Shown: positions 32,838 to 41,065, counted from the first letter of the stretch. The stretch is DNA of 41,524 bases from Antarcticimicrobium sp. (GCF_029212575.1 NZ_JARGPK010000089.1:1-41524); one strand, 5' to 3'. Translations and numbers: made by a program. Notes: generated by a model not told the origin, from the sequence alone.

Positions 32838-33152
32838 ATGCATGTAACCTGGAAACTGCCCGGAGGCGGCGCGATAGAGGCGGACGTGGACCCCGGCCTG
32901 ACCCTGATGGAGGCGGCGGTTGCCAATGACGTGCCCGATGTCATCGGCGAATGCGGCGGCTGCCTGAGCTGCGCCACCTGCCATGTCTACGTGGATGAAG
33001 GCTGGCGCGACAAGGTGGGCGGTCCGGGCGAGACCGAGGAGGTGATGCTCGACATGGTGGCGGGGGAGCGCACCGCGGCAAGCCGGTTGAGCTGCCAGAT
33101 CGAGGCCTCGGAGGCGCTGGACGGGCTGGTCCTGATCGTGCCCGAGGTTTGA
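32838..33152 (+). CDS. [2Fe-2S] ferredoxin of the adrenodoxin/putidaredoxin type
   Basis: This 104-residue protein has the vertebrate-type cluster pattern: CGGCLSCATCHVYVDEGW gives the C-x5-C-x2-C ligands and LSCQ the fourth. Acidic surface patches (ETEEVMLDM) and the end LIVPEV fit P450-supporting ferredoxins. It is the last gene of the P450 / glutamine-synthetase-like operon with a 10-nt gap. It most likely hands electrons to the P450. The required ferredoxin reductase is not in the window. Confidence 0.92.
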   Translation: MHVTWKLPGGGAIEADVDPGLTLMEAAVANDVPDVIGECGGCLSCATCHVYVDEGWRDKVGGPGETEEVMLDMVAGERTAASRLSCQIEASEALDGLVLIVPEV

Positions 33153-33424
33153 GGCGCCGGGGGTGTCGAACGCGGCGCATCTTTGATCCGATGCAGAGGG
33201 TTTTCTGAATCCTGTCGGTAATCCGGGCCATGCAATATCGGCCCAACGGTCAGGATTTTCTGACCCGGGCGGGACCTTCGAGTAATGGTGTACGAAGAGC
33301 CGCTGAGCAGGACAAAGTTATCGACCAGCATAACCGCTTTCGGTATCAAGCTGATTACAGGCTCTTCGTTTGCACTGCGACCAGCAATCTCTTTCATCAA
33401 TGGAGGTGTCCACCAAACCTGGTC
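33153..33424. other. Non-coding stretch between the ferredoxin and an AT-richer orphan
   Basis: No gene is supported. Base composition drops from strongly GC-rich to clearly more A/T from about 33,180, marking the edge of foreign-looking DNA that continues through the next gene. Short open frames here show no known motif. A reverse-repeat fragment, CAGGATTTTCTGACC near 33,250 against GGTTTTCTGAATCCTG near 33,198, is weak. Confidence 0.4.
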
Positions 33425-34270
33425 TCACTTTAGTCCGGATGCCGGATGCAGACGAATTTCCTCTAACAAGCCCAGCAATAGATTGTTTACAGTTCGCGCC
33501 TCTGGGTTGTTTCTGGAGAACCCCATCGCCAGATCATGAAGAACTTGATCCAATTCTCTCCAACTAACTGCGCTAATGGCAAGGTCGTCCAGTACGCTGG
33601 ACGCCGTAGCCTCCATTTCCAATAAAGGCGCGACAACGCTTTGCTTCGACTCTGCGAGAATTCGAGCTAGTTGGTGCGAGCCAACGTTTGCGGTTTCGAA
33701 AGGGAATGCATCTTTCAGCAATTTCTCAGGTTCTGGCGCGATGTAGACGAGGTGTACAGGTTTGCGTCCCGAGTTTTGTTCTCGTTCAAGGGTCAGTGCC
33801 AACAAATACTTGGCCAATTGATCCATTGAGGTCTTAGCGTCAAACTTCAACTCAACTGCAATAGTCCAATTGTTGCCGACAAAAAAACTGTCCGGTTGGC
33901 TGATGTCGTAGAGCTTCGGGAAGCCAAATTCTAAACCCAACTCCCGACCATAGCCTTTCAATCTGTCTTGGTGGCTTTCGCGGAGCAATTGGCAAAAGAT
34001 CTGGTTAATGATCTCACCATCCAAAATACCGAAAGTCAGCTCGAAGATATGATTGAATGTTTCTTCGTGATGCCGAACGAGTTTCGAGAATTCCTTTCCG
34101 GTTGTGACGCGCCGATAAAGAGGGCCGTTGGGATTGGTCATTTCTTTGGGAACTGAAACTCTGTCACCGCTTACTTCCCAGTACTTCTTCGAAATCGACT
34201 TTAGACCCAGGTACTTCGGCGTCCAATATAGCTGCTCAACTGCGTCCCAGTACTTATTGGTCCAACTCAT
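33425..34270 (-). CDS. Orphan protein with PD-(D/E)xK nuclease-like motif
   Basis: This 281-residue soluble protein has no family I can name. Its centre reads QPDSFFVGNNWTIAVELKFD: an Asp (D127) after Pro, a 12-residue beta-hairpin-like spacer, then E-L-K (E140, K142). This is the core of PD-(D/E)xK restriction-type nucleases, followed by a helix (MDQLAKYLLALTLE). The N-terminus (SWTNKYWDAVEQLYWTPKYL) is aromatic-rich. Codon use is markedly more A/T than its neighbours, a sign of transfer. The start ATG 34270 has an AGGGGGG site. A defence or DNA-processing role is possible but unproven, and no methyltransferase lies adjacent. Confidence 0.7.
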   Translation of the reverse strand: MSWTNKYWDAVEQLYWTPKYLGLKSISKKYWEVSGDRVSVPKEMTNPNGPLYRRVTTGKEFSKLVRHHEETFNHIFELTFGILDGEIINQIFCQLLRESHQDRLKGYGRELGLEFGFPKLYDISQPDSFFVGNNWTIAVELKFDAKTSMDQLAKYLLALTLEREQNSGRKPVHLVYIAPEPEKLLKDAFPFETANVGSHQLARILAESKQSVVAPLLEMEATASSVLDDLAISAVSWRELDQVLHDLAMGFSRNNPEARTVNNLLLGLLEEIRLHPASGLK

Positions 34271-34634
34271 GCGACCCCCCTTTTGCAAAAGTAGCTAGCC
34301 TGATTAGATGGCGGAAATCAATCGCAGTTAATTCTTGCTGGGTTGCGCAACGTCCTACGGTTTCGTGCTACAGCTACTGAGACGGTGTTTCCGCCACTCT
34401 ACAAAGCGCCATCCGCATCCATGATGGCACCCGTTTGGGCTCATTCCGGTCCTTCTCTGCACCAGGCACGAACGGCGGTTTTTCCATTATATGCGATCTG
34501 GGTCAGCGATCTGACAAGAAAGCCTGTTTTGCCTGGCGGCTGACATCGGGAGTGATGCAAAGCGGACTCGTTTGCGGGCAATGCGGCGCCGGGGCCCGGG
34601 CCCGCGCTTGCTTTCGGCGGGCGGTGGCAACAGG
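34271..34634. other. Spacer between the orphan nuclease-like gene and the methyltransferase
   Basis: This spacer holds the upstream region of the orphan (minus) and of the methyltransferase (plus). AT content stays raised to about 34,540 and then returns to the GC-rich background, suggesting the right edge of the transferred segment. No recognisable gene, inverted repeat or tRNA is seen. Confidence 0.4.
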
Positions 34635-35363
34635 ATGTGGGGCAAAGCACACAATGCGGGGCCCACCGTGAACGAGCAGACAGAACTTCCCGAGATCGCC
34701 GCCGAGTGCCACGGCGTGAAGGTTCCCGCCTCGCCCTTTCTGCATGAAAAGCGGATCGCGCGGATCAACGCGGCGCAATACGAGGGGCAGGAGATGGCCG
34801 GTGCGCTGCATGTGGTGCGCCCCGATGACGTGGTACTGGAGATCGGCGCTGGCATCGGACTGGTCGGCGCGGTGATCGCGGCCAATGCGAAACCGCGCGC
34901 GGTGCATTCGTTTGAGGCCAACCCCGAGCTGATCCCCGCGATCGAGGCGCTTTACGCCGCCAACGGTCTGGACAACATCTCGGTGCGCAACGCGGTTCTG
35001 GTCAGCGCGCCGGACCGGCCCGAGACGATGACCTTTCACCTGCACAACAGCTATCTCGGCTCCTCCCTGATCGCGCCGAAAGGCCGCAAGAGCCGGGCGG
35101 TCGAGGTGCCGACGGAGAGCCTGTCAGAGGTTTACGCGGCGCTGAAGCCCACGGTTCTGGTGATGGATATCGAGGGCGGCGAGCTGGACCTGCTGCGCCA
35201 TGCGGACCTGTCGGGGTTCCGCGCGGTGGTACTGGAATTTCACCCCAAGGCCTATGGCCCCGACGGCATGCGCGAATGCAAGAGCATCCTGCGCGCCTCT
35301 GGCATCGAACGGATCGCCGGGAAATCGGTGCGCACCGTCTGGACCTGCGCACGCCCCGACTAG
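34635..35363 (+). CDS. FkbM-family SAM-dependent methyltransferase
   Basis: A Rossmann methyltransferase domain is visible: motif I VLEIGAGIGLVGAVIA, motif II VHSFEANPEL, the middle region NGLDNISVRNAVL, and motif IV/V VLVMDIEGGELDLLRHADL, typical of the FkbM group. The substrate is unknown; many FkbM proteins methylate sugars or polysaccharide hydroxyls. The start is uncertain: ATG 34635 (242 residues) and GTG 34668 (231 residues) are both possible and neither has a strong ribosome binding site. It stands alone on the plus strand, converging on the AraC gene 22 nt away. Confidence 0.8.
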   Translation: MWGKAHNAGPTVNEQTELPEIAAECHGVKVPASPFLHEKRIARINAAQYEGQEMAGALHVVRPDDVVLEIGAGIGLVGAVIAANAKPRAVHSFEANPELIPAIEALYAANGLDNISVRNAVLVSAPDRPETMTFHLHNSYLGSSLIAPKGRKSRAVEVPTESLSEVYAALKPTVLVMDIEGGELDLLRHADLSGFRAVVLEFHPKAYGPDGMRECKSILRASGIERIAGKSVRTVWTCARPD

Positions 35364-35385
35364 CCACGCCCCGACTGATCTTGCC

Positions 35386-36393
35386 TCAGTGAATGCGTCC
35401 GCCCCCCAGAGCGGCGCTGAGCGTGTCGCTGGGGGTCTGTCCGAACCGGGCCCGGTAGACCTGTGAGAACCGGCCAAGGTGGGTGAACCCCCAGGCCATC
35501 GCGATTGCGGTCACCGTATCGCCGGGCCGCGCCCGCAGCAGCGCCTCGCGCACCCTGTCCAGCCGCCGGTCGCGCAGAAAGCTCAGCGGCGTGGTGCCGC
35601 GAAATTGCCGGAATGCCATCTGCAGGCTGCGCGCGGTGGTGTCGGCGACGCGGGCGATCTCCTCGACCGTCAGCGGCTGGTCGAGCCGCGCCTCGATATA
35701 CTCCTCGGCGATGCGCAGCTTGTGCGGCGCGGCCGAGCCGGCAGGGCGGTCGAGAAAGCCCGAATAGTTGTTGTCCAGCGCCTCGATCAGCCCGGTCATC
35801 AGGGTGCTTTCGATCTGGCGGTTCATCAACCCGCGCTGGCCGAAGGTCGATCGCCCGGCGTCGATCTCGTCCACCAGGTGCAGCACGAACTGCCGCAGCG
35901 CGGTGCCGGGTCCCCGCCGCAGGTCGAGCGGGCCGTGGAAGTTCAGCGGGCGGTCCATCTGCGCCCCGAGCAGGTCGCACAGCAGCTCCTGCATCGCGGC
36001 GCGGTCGATCTGCACCAGCAGTTGCCGGGTGCCCCCGGTCCAGGTCATCGCGGTGGACTTGTGCGGGTTCAGCACCGCCGCCGCATCCGGGTCGGAGTCG
36101 TAGCGGTCCGTTCCGTTGGCGATCCGGGCGCCGCCGCTCAGCGGGATCTGCATCAGGTAGAACCCGCCCAGTTCGCCCGGCTCGATCCGGGTCTGCGCGC
36201 CGTACTCCATGTAGTTGAGCGACAGCCGCTCGCCCCGGATATGGTTGTGGCAGGCATCGACCGGTCCGCGCCCCACGGTTTCCAGCCGGTGCGGGCAATA
36301 CACCCGCGCCACCCGGTCACGGGTTTCGTCCAGATCCCGGCTGCGAAACAGCTGATGCGCCGAAAGCGGCGCGTGGCTTGCCGTTGTGCCCAT
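35386..36393 (-). CDS. AraC-family regulator of the monooxygenase cluster
   Basis: This 335-residue protein has an N-terminal AraC-binding-like domain (FYLMQIPLSGGARI) and a C-terminal double helix-turn-helix (LTVEEIARVADTTARSLQMA, then FRQFRGTTPLSFLRDRRLDR and IAMAWGFTHLGRFSQVYRAR). This N-terminal type is common in regulators of aromatic or amine degradation such as XylS- and AtdR-like proteins. It is divergent from the SDR gene with 170 nt between, the usual layout for an activator controlling its neighbour operon. I chose ATG 36393; an earlier ATG at 36411 is also possible. Confidence 0.88.
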   Translation of the reverse strand: MGTTASHAPLSAHQLFRSRDLDETRDRVARVYCPHRLETVGRGPVDACHNHIRGERLSLNYMEYGAQTRIEPGELGGFYLMQIPLSGGARIANGTDRYDSDPDAAAVLNPHKSTAMTWTGGTRQLLVQIDRAAMQELLCDLLGAQMDRPLNFHGPLDLRRGPGTALRQFVLHLVDEIDAGRSTFGQRGLMNRQIESTLMTGLIEALDNNYSGFLDRPAGSAAPHKLRIAEEYIEARLDQPLTVEEIARVADTTARSLQMAFRQFRGTTPLSFLRDRRLDRVREALLRARPGDTVTAIAMAWGFTHLGRFSQVYRARFGQTPSDTLSAALGGGRIH

Positions 36394-36563
36394 CGTCCTC
36401 TCCCCATGCATCCCCGGCAGGAGAATTGCGGGATGCTAGCAGGCGGATCGTCGCGGCGTCAAAAAAATTCGTTTTCCGGATAGGTGCCGCGCCCGGCGGA
36501 TAGCGGCGCGGCAGGCGTGCGGGCAGATTTATTTCAAGCCTAAAACAAAACAGGGAGACTGAC

Positions 36564-37340
36564 ATGCGAGGACTCGACGGCAAGGTCGCCATCATCCCCG
36601 GCGGCGCGACCAAGATCGGGGCGGCGGTGGTCAAGGCGTTTCGCGATGCGGGCACAAGGGTCATGGTGGCCGACATCAACGCCGAGGCGGGCCGCGCGCT
36701 CGAGGGCGACGGTGTGGCGTTCTGTGAGGCGAACATCCGCGACGACGATCAGGTCGCGGCGCTGGTCAAGGCCACCAGGGACGAATTCGGGCGGATCGAC
36801 TTTCTGGTCAACGTCGCCTGCACCTATCTCGACAACGGCATCGATTCCACCCGCGCCGAATGGCTCGAGGCGCTGGACGTGAACCTCGTCGGCTCGGTCA
36901 TGCTGATGCAGGCCGCGCGCGCGGATCTCGCGGCCAACAAGGGCGCGATCGTCAACTTCGGCTCGATCTCGGCGCGGGTGGCGCAGACCGGGCGCTGGCT
37001 CTATCCCGTCTCCAAGGCGGCGATCCTGCAACTGACCCGCAACCAGGCGATGGATCTCGCGCCCGAGGGCATTCGCGTCAACGCCGTCTCGCCCGGCTGG
37101 ACCTGGTCCAACATCATGGACGAGCTGACCGGCGGCAACCGCGAAAAGACCGACAGCGTCGCGGCCCCCTTCCACCTGATGGGGCGCGTCGGCGATCCGG
37201 AGGAGGTGGCGAACGCCGTCCTGTTCCTCTGTTCGGACGAGGCCGGTTTCATCACCGGCACCGATATCCGCGTCGATGGCGGATACACCGCCATGGGGCC
37301 GGAACAGGCCAAGCCCGCCATTCCGCTGCTGATGGACTAG
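36564..37340 (+). CDS. Short-chain dehydrogenase/reductase of the StyA-like cluster
   Basis: This 258-residue SDR shows the nucleotide-binding loop GGATKIGAAVVKAF (a variant of TGxxxGIG), the D-N pair region ANIRDDD and the catalytic Ser in NFGSISARV. YPVSK gives the YxxxK pair, and the C-terminus (FITGTDIRVDGGYTAMGPEQ) is usual. All catalytic residues are present. It lies 48 nt before the flavin monooxygenase and likely oxidises the diol or hydroxylated product, as IifB does in indole clusters. The start follows AGGGAGACTGAC. Confidence 0.9.
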   Translation: MRGLDGKVAIIPGGATKIGAAVVKAFRDAGTRVMVADINAEAGRALEGDGVAFCEANIRDDDQVAALVKATRDEFGRIDFLVNVACTYLDNGIDSTRAEWLEALDVNLVGSVMLMQAARADLAANKGAIVNFGSISARVAQTGRWLYPVSKAAILQLTRNQAMDLAPEGIRVNAVSPGWTWSNIMDELTGGNREKTDSVAAPFHLMGRVGDPEEVANAVLFLCSDEAGFITGTDIRVDGGYTAMGPEQAKPAIPLLMD

Positions 37341-37388
37341 GTCAGGCCGGAACAACCAAGAAAATACCAACACGGGAGAAACACGGAA

Positions 37389-38621
37389 ATGCGCAAATTC
37401 ACAATCGTCGGCGGCGGCCAGTCCGGCCTGCAACTGGGCCTGGGACTGCTGAAAGCGGGGCACAAGGTCCGCGTGGTGCAGAACCGCACCGCGGAAGAGA
37501 TTGAAAAGGGCAAGGTGCTGTCCAGCCAGTGCATGTTCGGCGCCTCGATCCAGCATGAACGCGATCTCGGCATCGACTTCTGGACCGACACTTGCCCGCC
37601 GGTTCAGGGCATCAACTTTTCGGTGCCGCACCCGGAACAGGCAGGCGCCAAGGCGATCGACTGGACCGGGCGGCTGGACCGCAACGCCTATTCGGTGGAC
37701 CAGCGGGTGAAAATGCCGCGCTGGCTGGCCGAATTCGAGAAACTGGGCGGAGACCTGGTGATCGCCGATGCCGGCATCGACGAGCTGGAGCAATATGCGG
37801 CCGAGGACGATCTGGTGATCGTCGCCTCGGGCAAGGGCGAGATCGGCCGGCTGTTCGAACGTGACGCCGAAAAATCCCCCTATGACAAGCCGCAGCGCGC
37901 GCTGGCGCTGACCTATGTAACCGGCATGACACCGCGCCCCGAGCATTCGGCGGTGTGCTTCAACCTGATCCCCGGCGTGGGCGAATACTTCGTCTTCCCG
38001 GCGCTGACCACCACCGGCCCCTGCGAGATCATGGTGTTCGAGGGCGTCCCCGGCGGCCCGATGGATTGCTGGGGCGATGTCACCTCGCCCGAGCAGCATC
38101 TGGCAAAGTCGAAATGGATCCTCGACACCTTCCTGCCGTGGGAGGCCGAGCGCTGCCGCGATCTTGAACTGACCGACGACAACGGCATTCTGGCGGGACG
38201 TTTTCCCCCGACGGTGCGCAAGCCCGTCGCGACGCTGCCCTCGGGGCGACAGGTGCTGGGGCTGGGTGACACCGTCTGCCTCAACGATCCGATCACCGGA
38301 CAGGGGTCCAACAACGCGGCCAAGGCGGCGGCGGTCTATCTCAAGCGCATTCTCGACCGCGAGGACCGGGTCTTTGACGCGGATTGGATGCAGGGCACCT
38401 TCGATGCCTATTGGGACTATGCCCAGTGGGTGGTTCAATGGACCAACATGATGCTGATGCCGCCGCCCGACTTCGTGCTGGAGATCATGGGCACCGCCTG
38501 TGTCGAACCGCGCCTGGCGCACCGGATGGCCAACGGCTTTGACGACCCGCGCGACTTCTTCCCGTGGTTCGCCGATCCGGATGCGGCGGCGGCCTACCTG
38601 CAGGATCTCAGGGCGGCCTGA
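37389..38621 (+). CDS. StyA/IndA-like flavin monooxygenase, oxygenase component
   Basis: This 410-residue FAD-dependent protein starts with IVGGGQSGLQLGLGLLKAGH (dinucleotide fold) and has the group E signature regions TWD-like VLSSQCMFGASIQHERDLGI and the second FAD motif GLGDTVCLNDPITGQGSNNA. It lacks an NAD(P)H site, as expected for two-component epoxidases that receive reduced FAD. Relatives are styrene monooxygenase StyA and indole oxygenases IndA/IifC. The next gene, 1 nt on, is the reductase. With AraC and SDR neighbours the indole type fits best, but sequence alone does not fix the substrate. Confidence 0.9.
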   Translation: MRKFTIVGGGQSGLQLGLGLLKAGHKVRVVQNRTAEEIEKGKVLSSQCMFGASIQHERDLGIDFWTDTCPPVQGINFSVPHPEQAGAKAIDWTGRLDRNAYSVDQRVKMPRWLAEFEKLGGDLVIADAGIDELEQYAAEDDLVIVASGKGEIGRLFERDAEKSPYDKPQRALALTYVTGMTPRPEHSAVCFNLIPGVGEYFVFPALTTTGPCEIMVFEGVPGGPMDCWGDVTSPEQHLAKSKWILDTFLPWEAERCRDLELTDDNGILAGRFPPTVRKPVATLPSGRQVLGLGDTVCLNDPITGQGSNNAAKAAAVYLKRILDREDRVFDADWMQGTFDAYWDYAQWVVQWTNMMLMPPPDFVLEIMGTACVEPRLAHRMANGFDDPRDFFPWFADPDAAAAYLQDLRAA

Positions 38622-38622
38622 G

Positions 38623-39123
38623 ATGGGTATGGGGATCTCACCTGACGTTTTTCGGGACGCGATGCGTCGGTTCCCCGGGGTGGTGACGCTGGTCACCACC
38701 CGCCACGGGGCGGAGCGGCGCGGCATAACCGCGACGGCGGTCTGTTCGGTCACCGCCGATCCGCCCAGCCTGCTGGTCTGCCTGAACAAGGCCACCGGCA
38801 CCTGCGCGGCGGTGGCGGAAACCGGGCATTTCAACGTCAACCTGCTGGGGCAGGCGGCCGAGGACCTGGCGCTGCGCTTTGCCGGTGCGGGCGGCGTCAC
38901 CGGCGAGGAGAAGTTCGGCGAAGGGGACTGGCGCGCGGATGACAAGGGGCTGCCCTATCTGGCCGACGCGCTGATGAGCATGTCGCTGGACGTGACCGAG
39001 CGGACCGAGGCAGGCAGCCATGTTGTCTATATCGGCCAGATCCGTTCCGTGCGCTTCGGCGAGGGCGAGCCGCTGCTTTATGAACAATCGGCCTTCCGGG
39101 CGCTGGCGCGGATGGAGGGGTAG
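38623..39123 (+). CDS. Flavin reductase partner (StyB/IifD type)
   Basis: This 166-residue flavin reductase-like protein shows PGVVTLVTTRHGAERRGITA, then TATAVCSVTADPPSLLVCLN, GHFNVNLLGQAAEDLALRFA and the C-terminal HVVYIGQIRSVRFGEGEPLL. It reduces FAD with NADH and supplies it to the StyA-like oxygenase. The ATG is 1 nt after the oxygenase stop, so coupling is tight. A clear terminator follows at 39151, closing the SDR-oxygenase-reductase operon. Confidence 0.92.
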   Translation: MGMGISPDVFRDAMRRFPGVVTLVTTRHGAERRGITATAVCSVTADPPSLLVCLNKATGTCAAVAETGHFNVNLLGQAAEDLALRFAGAGGVTGEEKFGEGDWRADDKGLPYLADALMSMSLDVTERTEAGSHVVYIGQIRSVRFGEGEPLLYEQSAFRALARMEG

Positions 39124-39150
39124 GGTCGCATCTGTCCGATGGTTCCAGAC

Positions 39151-39184
39151 GACGCCCGGCGCTTTGGCGTCGGGCGTTTTGTTT
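39151..39184 (+). terminator. Intrinsic terminator of the SDR-monooxygenase operon
   Basis: CGCCCGGCGC, a short TTT-containing loop, GGCGTCGGGCG, then TTTTGTTT. The stem pairs 9-10 bp with one G-U, 30 nt after the reductase stop. The U-tract is good. Confidence 0.88.
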
Positions 39185-39434
39185 CCAGCGCCAAGAACGC
39201 CCGAATAGCGCCGAAGGCGCCGGGCAAGCGTCTGCCCGTCCCGTCGCACCACAGGTGCGCCACCATCATCGGCACGCCTTTGGCGTGACGGGCTGGGGCT
39301 TTGGCAATGCCGCGCTCCGTTCACAAAGAGGATGTATTGGGCTGCCATAAAGTGCGCCCCTCATCTGGTGTTGGCGCCACCCCACGGGCAGACGCTCGCC
39401 CGTGTTTCCGAGTTCGCCAGTCACGACGCGAAAG
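39185..39434. repeat. Intergenic region with an 18-bp inverted repeat and small hairpins
   Basis: GGGCAAGCGTCTGCCCGT at 39222-39239 recurs inverted at 39384-39401 (ACGGGCAGACGCTCGCCC) with 17 of 18 bases matching and 144 bp between. Small hairpins GCGCC-GAA-GGCGC (39208-39220) and CACGCC-TTT-GGCGTG (39273-39287) lie in or beside it, and the upstream terminator uses a similar CGC-TTT-GCG turn. No gene is seen. It may be a small non-autonomous element or a repeat-rich terminator zone. Confidence 0.55.
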
Positions 39435-39467
39435 AGGAAAGCCCACCGGAATCGACGGGCTTTCCTT
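39435..39467 (-). terminator. Hairpin downstream of the ior operon
   Basis: AGGAAAGCCC (39435-39444) pairs with GGGCTTTCCT (39458-39467) around a 13-nt loop. Read on the minus strand it lies 48 nt after the iorB stop and is followed by CTTTCG. It is likely the terminator of iorAB. Read on the plus strand it has TTAAAAG after it and could act both ways. Confidence 0.65.
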
Positions 39468-39514
39468 AAAAGTACGGGCAAAAGGTGACTTCGCCGATGG
39501 TCCTTTGAACGCCC

Positions 39515-41065
39515 TCAGGCGAAGCTCTTCACCGTCAGGATCGCACCGTCCAGCGCCGCGCCCTTCTCGTCCATGAGCGCGGCCTCGCGCAGCCGGGCGA
39601 CCCACTCGGCGCCGTCCTCGCGGTGGCGGACCAGCTCGGCGGCCTCCATCACCCGGTCGAACTTCGACAGGCTGCGGGCATGGGTGTCGGAATACCCCTT
39701 CACCAGCCGCCGGCAGCGCACCAGTTCCACCGCAACGGCGTAATTCTGCGCCACTGCGCCCTTCACCTTGTCCAGCCAGCGCGTCAGGTGCTCCTGCTCG
39801 TAGCTGTGGCGCAGGGTGCGGCGGCGATAGCCGCACAACCCGCCAAGCACGTAGAGCATCAGGAAATTGCCCAGCCGGTGGGTGCGCACCCGACGCCCCT
39901 TGTTGAACCAGCGGTCGAGCCGCGCCATCGCCTTCGGGTTGGCCTCGACCCTTGCGCCCATCGTGGCGGGCAGCATGCCGGCGATCTCCTCGGCGCGGGG
40001 GTGCATGAATTCGGTCAGCGCCACAGGGCGGTCGCCGGCGCCCATCTCCTCCTGGATGCGCGCAAAGCGGGCGCCGCGCGTCTTCAGGTCCGCCACCCGG
40101 ATCACGTCGTCATAGGCCATGGCATTGGCGATGTGTTTCGCCGCCTCTGCCGTCAACGCGTAACCGTGGCCCTCCGCGTCCAGCGCGGCGATCTCTTCCA
40201 GCCGGTCGAGGTACTCGGCGCCATAGGCGACGTCCTGAAACTTCACCACCTTGCGCAACCCGTGTTGCGCCATCTCCTGCGCCGGGGCGGGCAGGGCGGC
40301 GACGCGGACACTCAGCGCCTCCCATTTCCTCATCAGCCGTGCGGGCCCCTGCGGCGCCGGCATCGCGGCGGCGGCTTTGGGCTGTGCCACCTCCGCCGGA
40401 TCGACGGCGGCGTTCTGTGCCCGGTCAAAGGCGGCGCCAAAGGCGCGCAGCGAGGCCTCGACCCCCTTGCCCGAGGCGCGGATCGCCTCCTCGAAGGCCG
40501 CGCGCGGGAAGGGCAGCGCGCCGGACCCGGCCAGCGCCCCGAACAGCGACGACGAGATCACTGATCCGTTGGCAATGGCGAGCTTGTCCATGTCGAACAT
40601 GATCAGCTTGTCGGCGGCCACCTCGGCCGCCGCGCGTACCTCCTCGGACGAGGCGATGCCGTCGCCCGGCACCATCTTTTCCGACACCGCAAGCGCCCGG
40701 TGGGTCGAGGCGATCAGCGTGGTGCGGTCCGGGGTGACAAAGCCGCGCAGGATGGCGCGCCCGGCCTCCATCATCTCGGCCGCGATCATCACGTCCACAT
40801 CGCCTGCGGCAGGGGCGAGGGAAAAGACCGGAGCCACCTCTCCCATCGGGGCCATCTCGATATAATAGATCGTCGCGCCGGTCCGCTGCGCCACCCCCGC
40901 GACCGAGGTCGCCTGGCAGGCATAGCCCTGCGACCGGGCGACGCTTTCGATCCAGTTGGTCAGCACCCCGCCGCCCTGGCCGCCCACGGCCAGCACGGCG
41001 AGCTTGATGACGGTGGTCAGTTTCTCGTCGGGCTGGCGCGGCGCCAGGGCTTGCTGGATGGTCAT
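39515..41065 (-). CDS. iorB: Indolepyruvate:ferredoxin oxidoreductase, beta subunit
   Basis: This 516-residue chain begins with the pyruvate oxidoreductase gamma-type domain (VLAVGGQGGGVLTNWIESVA, then YACQATSVAGVAQRTGATIY; about residues 15-220). It has a long C-terminal extension (about 230-516) seen in proteobacterial IorB, with RTHRLGNFLMLYVLGGLCGY and AVELVRCRRLVKGYSDTHAR. With IorA it oxidatively decarboxylates aryl-2-oxoacids such as indolepyruvate and phenylpyruvate to arylacetyl-CoA, passing electrons to ferredoxin. The ATG overlaps the iorA stop (ATGA). In this setting it could supply phenylacetyl-CoA. Confidence 0.92.
   Translation of the reverse strand: MTIQQALAPRQPDEKLTTVIKLAVLAVGGQGGGVLTNWIESVARSQGYACQATSVAGVAQRTGATIYYIEMAPMGEVAPVFSLAPAAGDVDVMIAAEMMEAGRAILRGFVTPDRTTLIASTHRALAVSEKMVPGDGIASSEEVRAAAEVAADKLIMFDMDKLAIANGSVISSSLFGALAGSGALPFPRAAFEEAIRASGKGVEASLRAFGAAFDRAQNAAVDPAEVAQPKAAAAMPAPQGPARLMRKWEALSVRVAALPAPAQEMAQHGLRKVVKFQDVAYGAEYLDRLEEIAALDAEGHGYALTAEAAKHIANAMAYDDVIRVADLKTRGARFARIQEEMGAGDRPVALTEFMHPRAEEIAGMLPATMGARVEANPKAMARLDRWFNKGRRVRTHRLGNFLMLYVLGGLCGYRRRTLRHSYEQEHLTRWLDKVKGAVAQNYAVAVELVRCRRLVKGYSDTHARSLSKFDRVMEAAELVRHREDGAEWVARLREAALMDEKGAALDGAILTVKSFA

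Noticed and set aside
36540-38945. An 801-codon minus-strand open frame
   Set aside because: It is antisense to the SDR, StyA-like and reductase genes; low-complexity content and no domain.
37389-39123. A complete styrene (sty) operon
   Set aside because: Styrene oxide isomerase and phenylacetaldehyde dehydrogenase are absent; the AraC-SDR context is closer to indole clusters.
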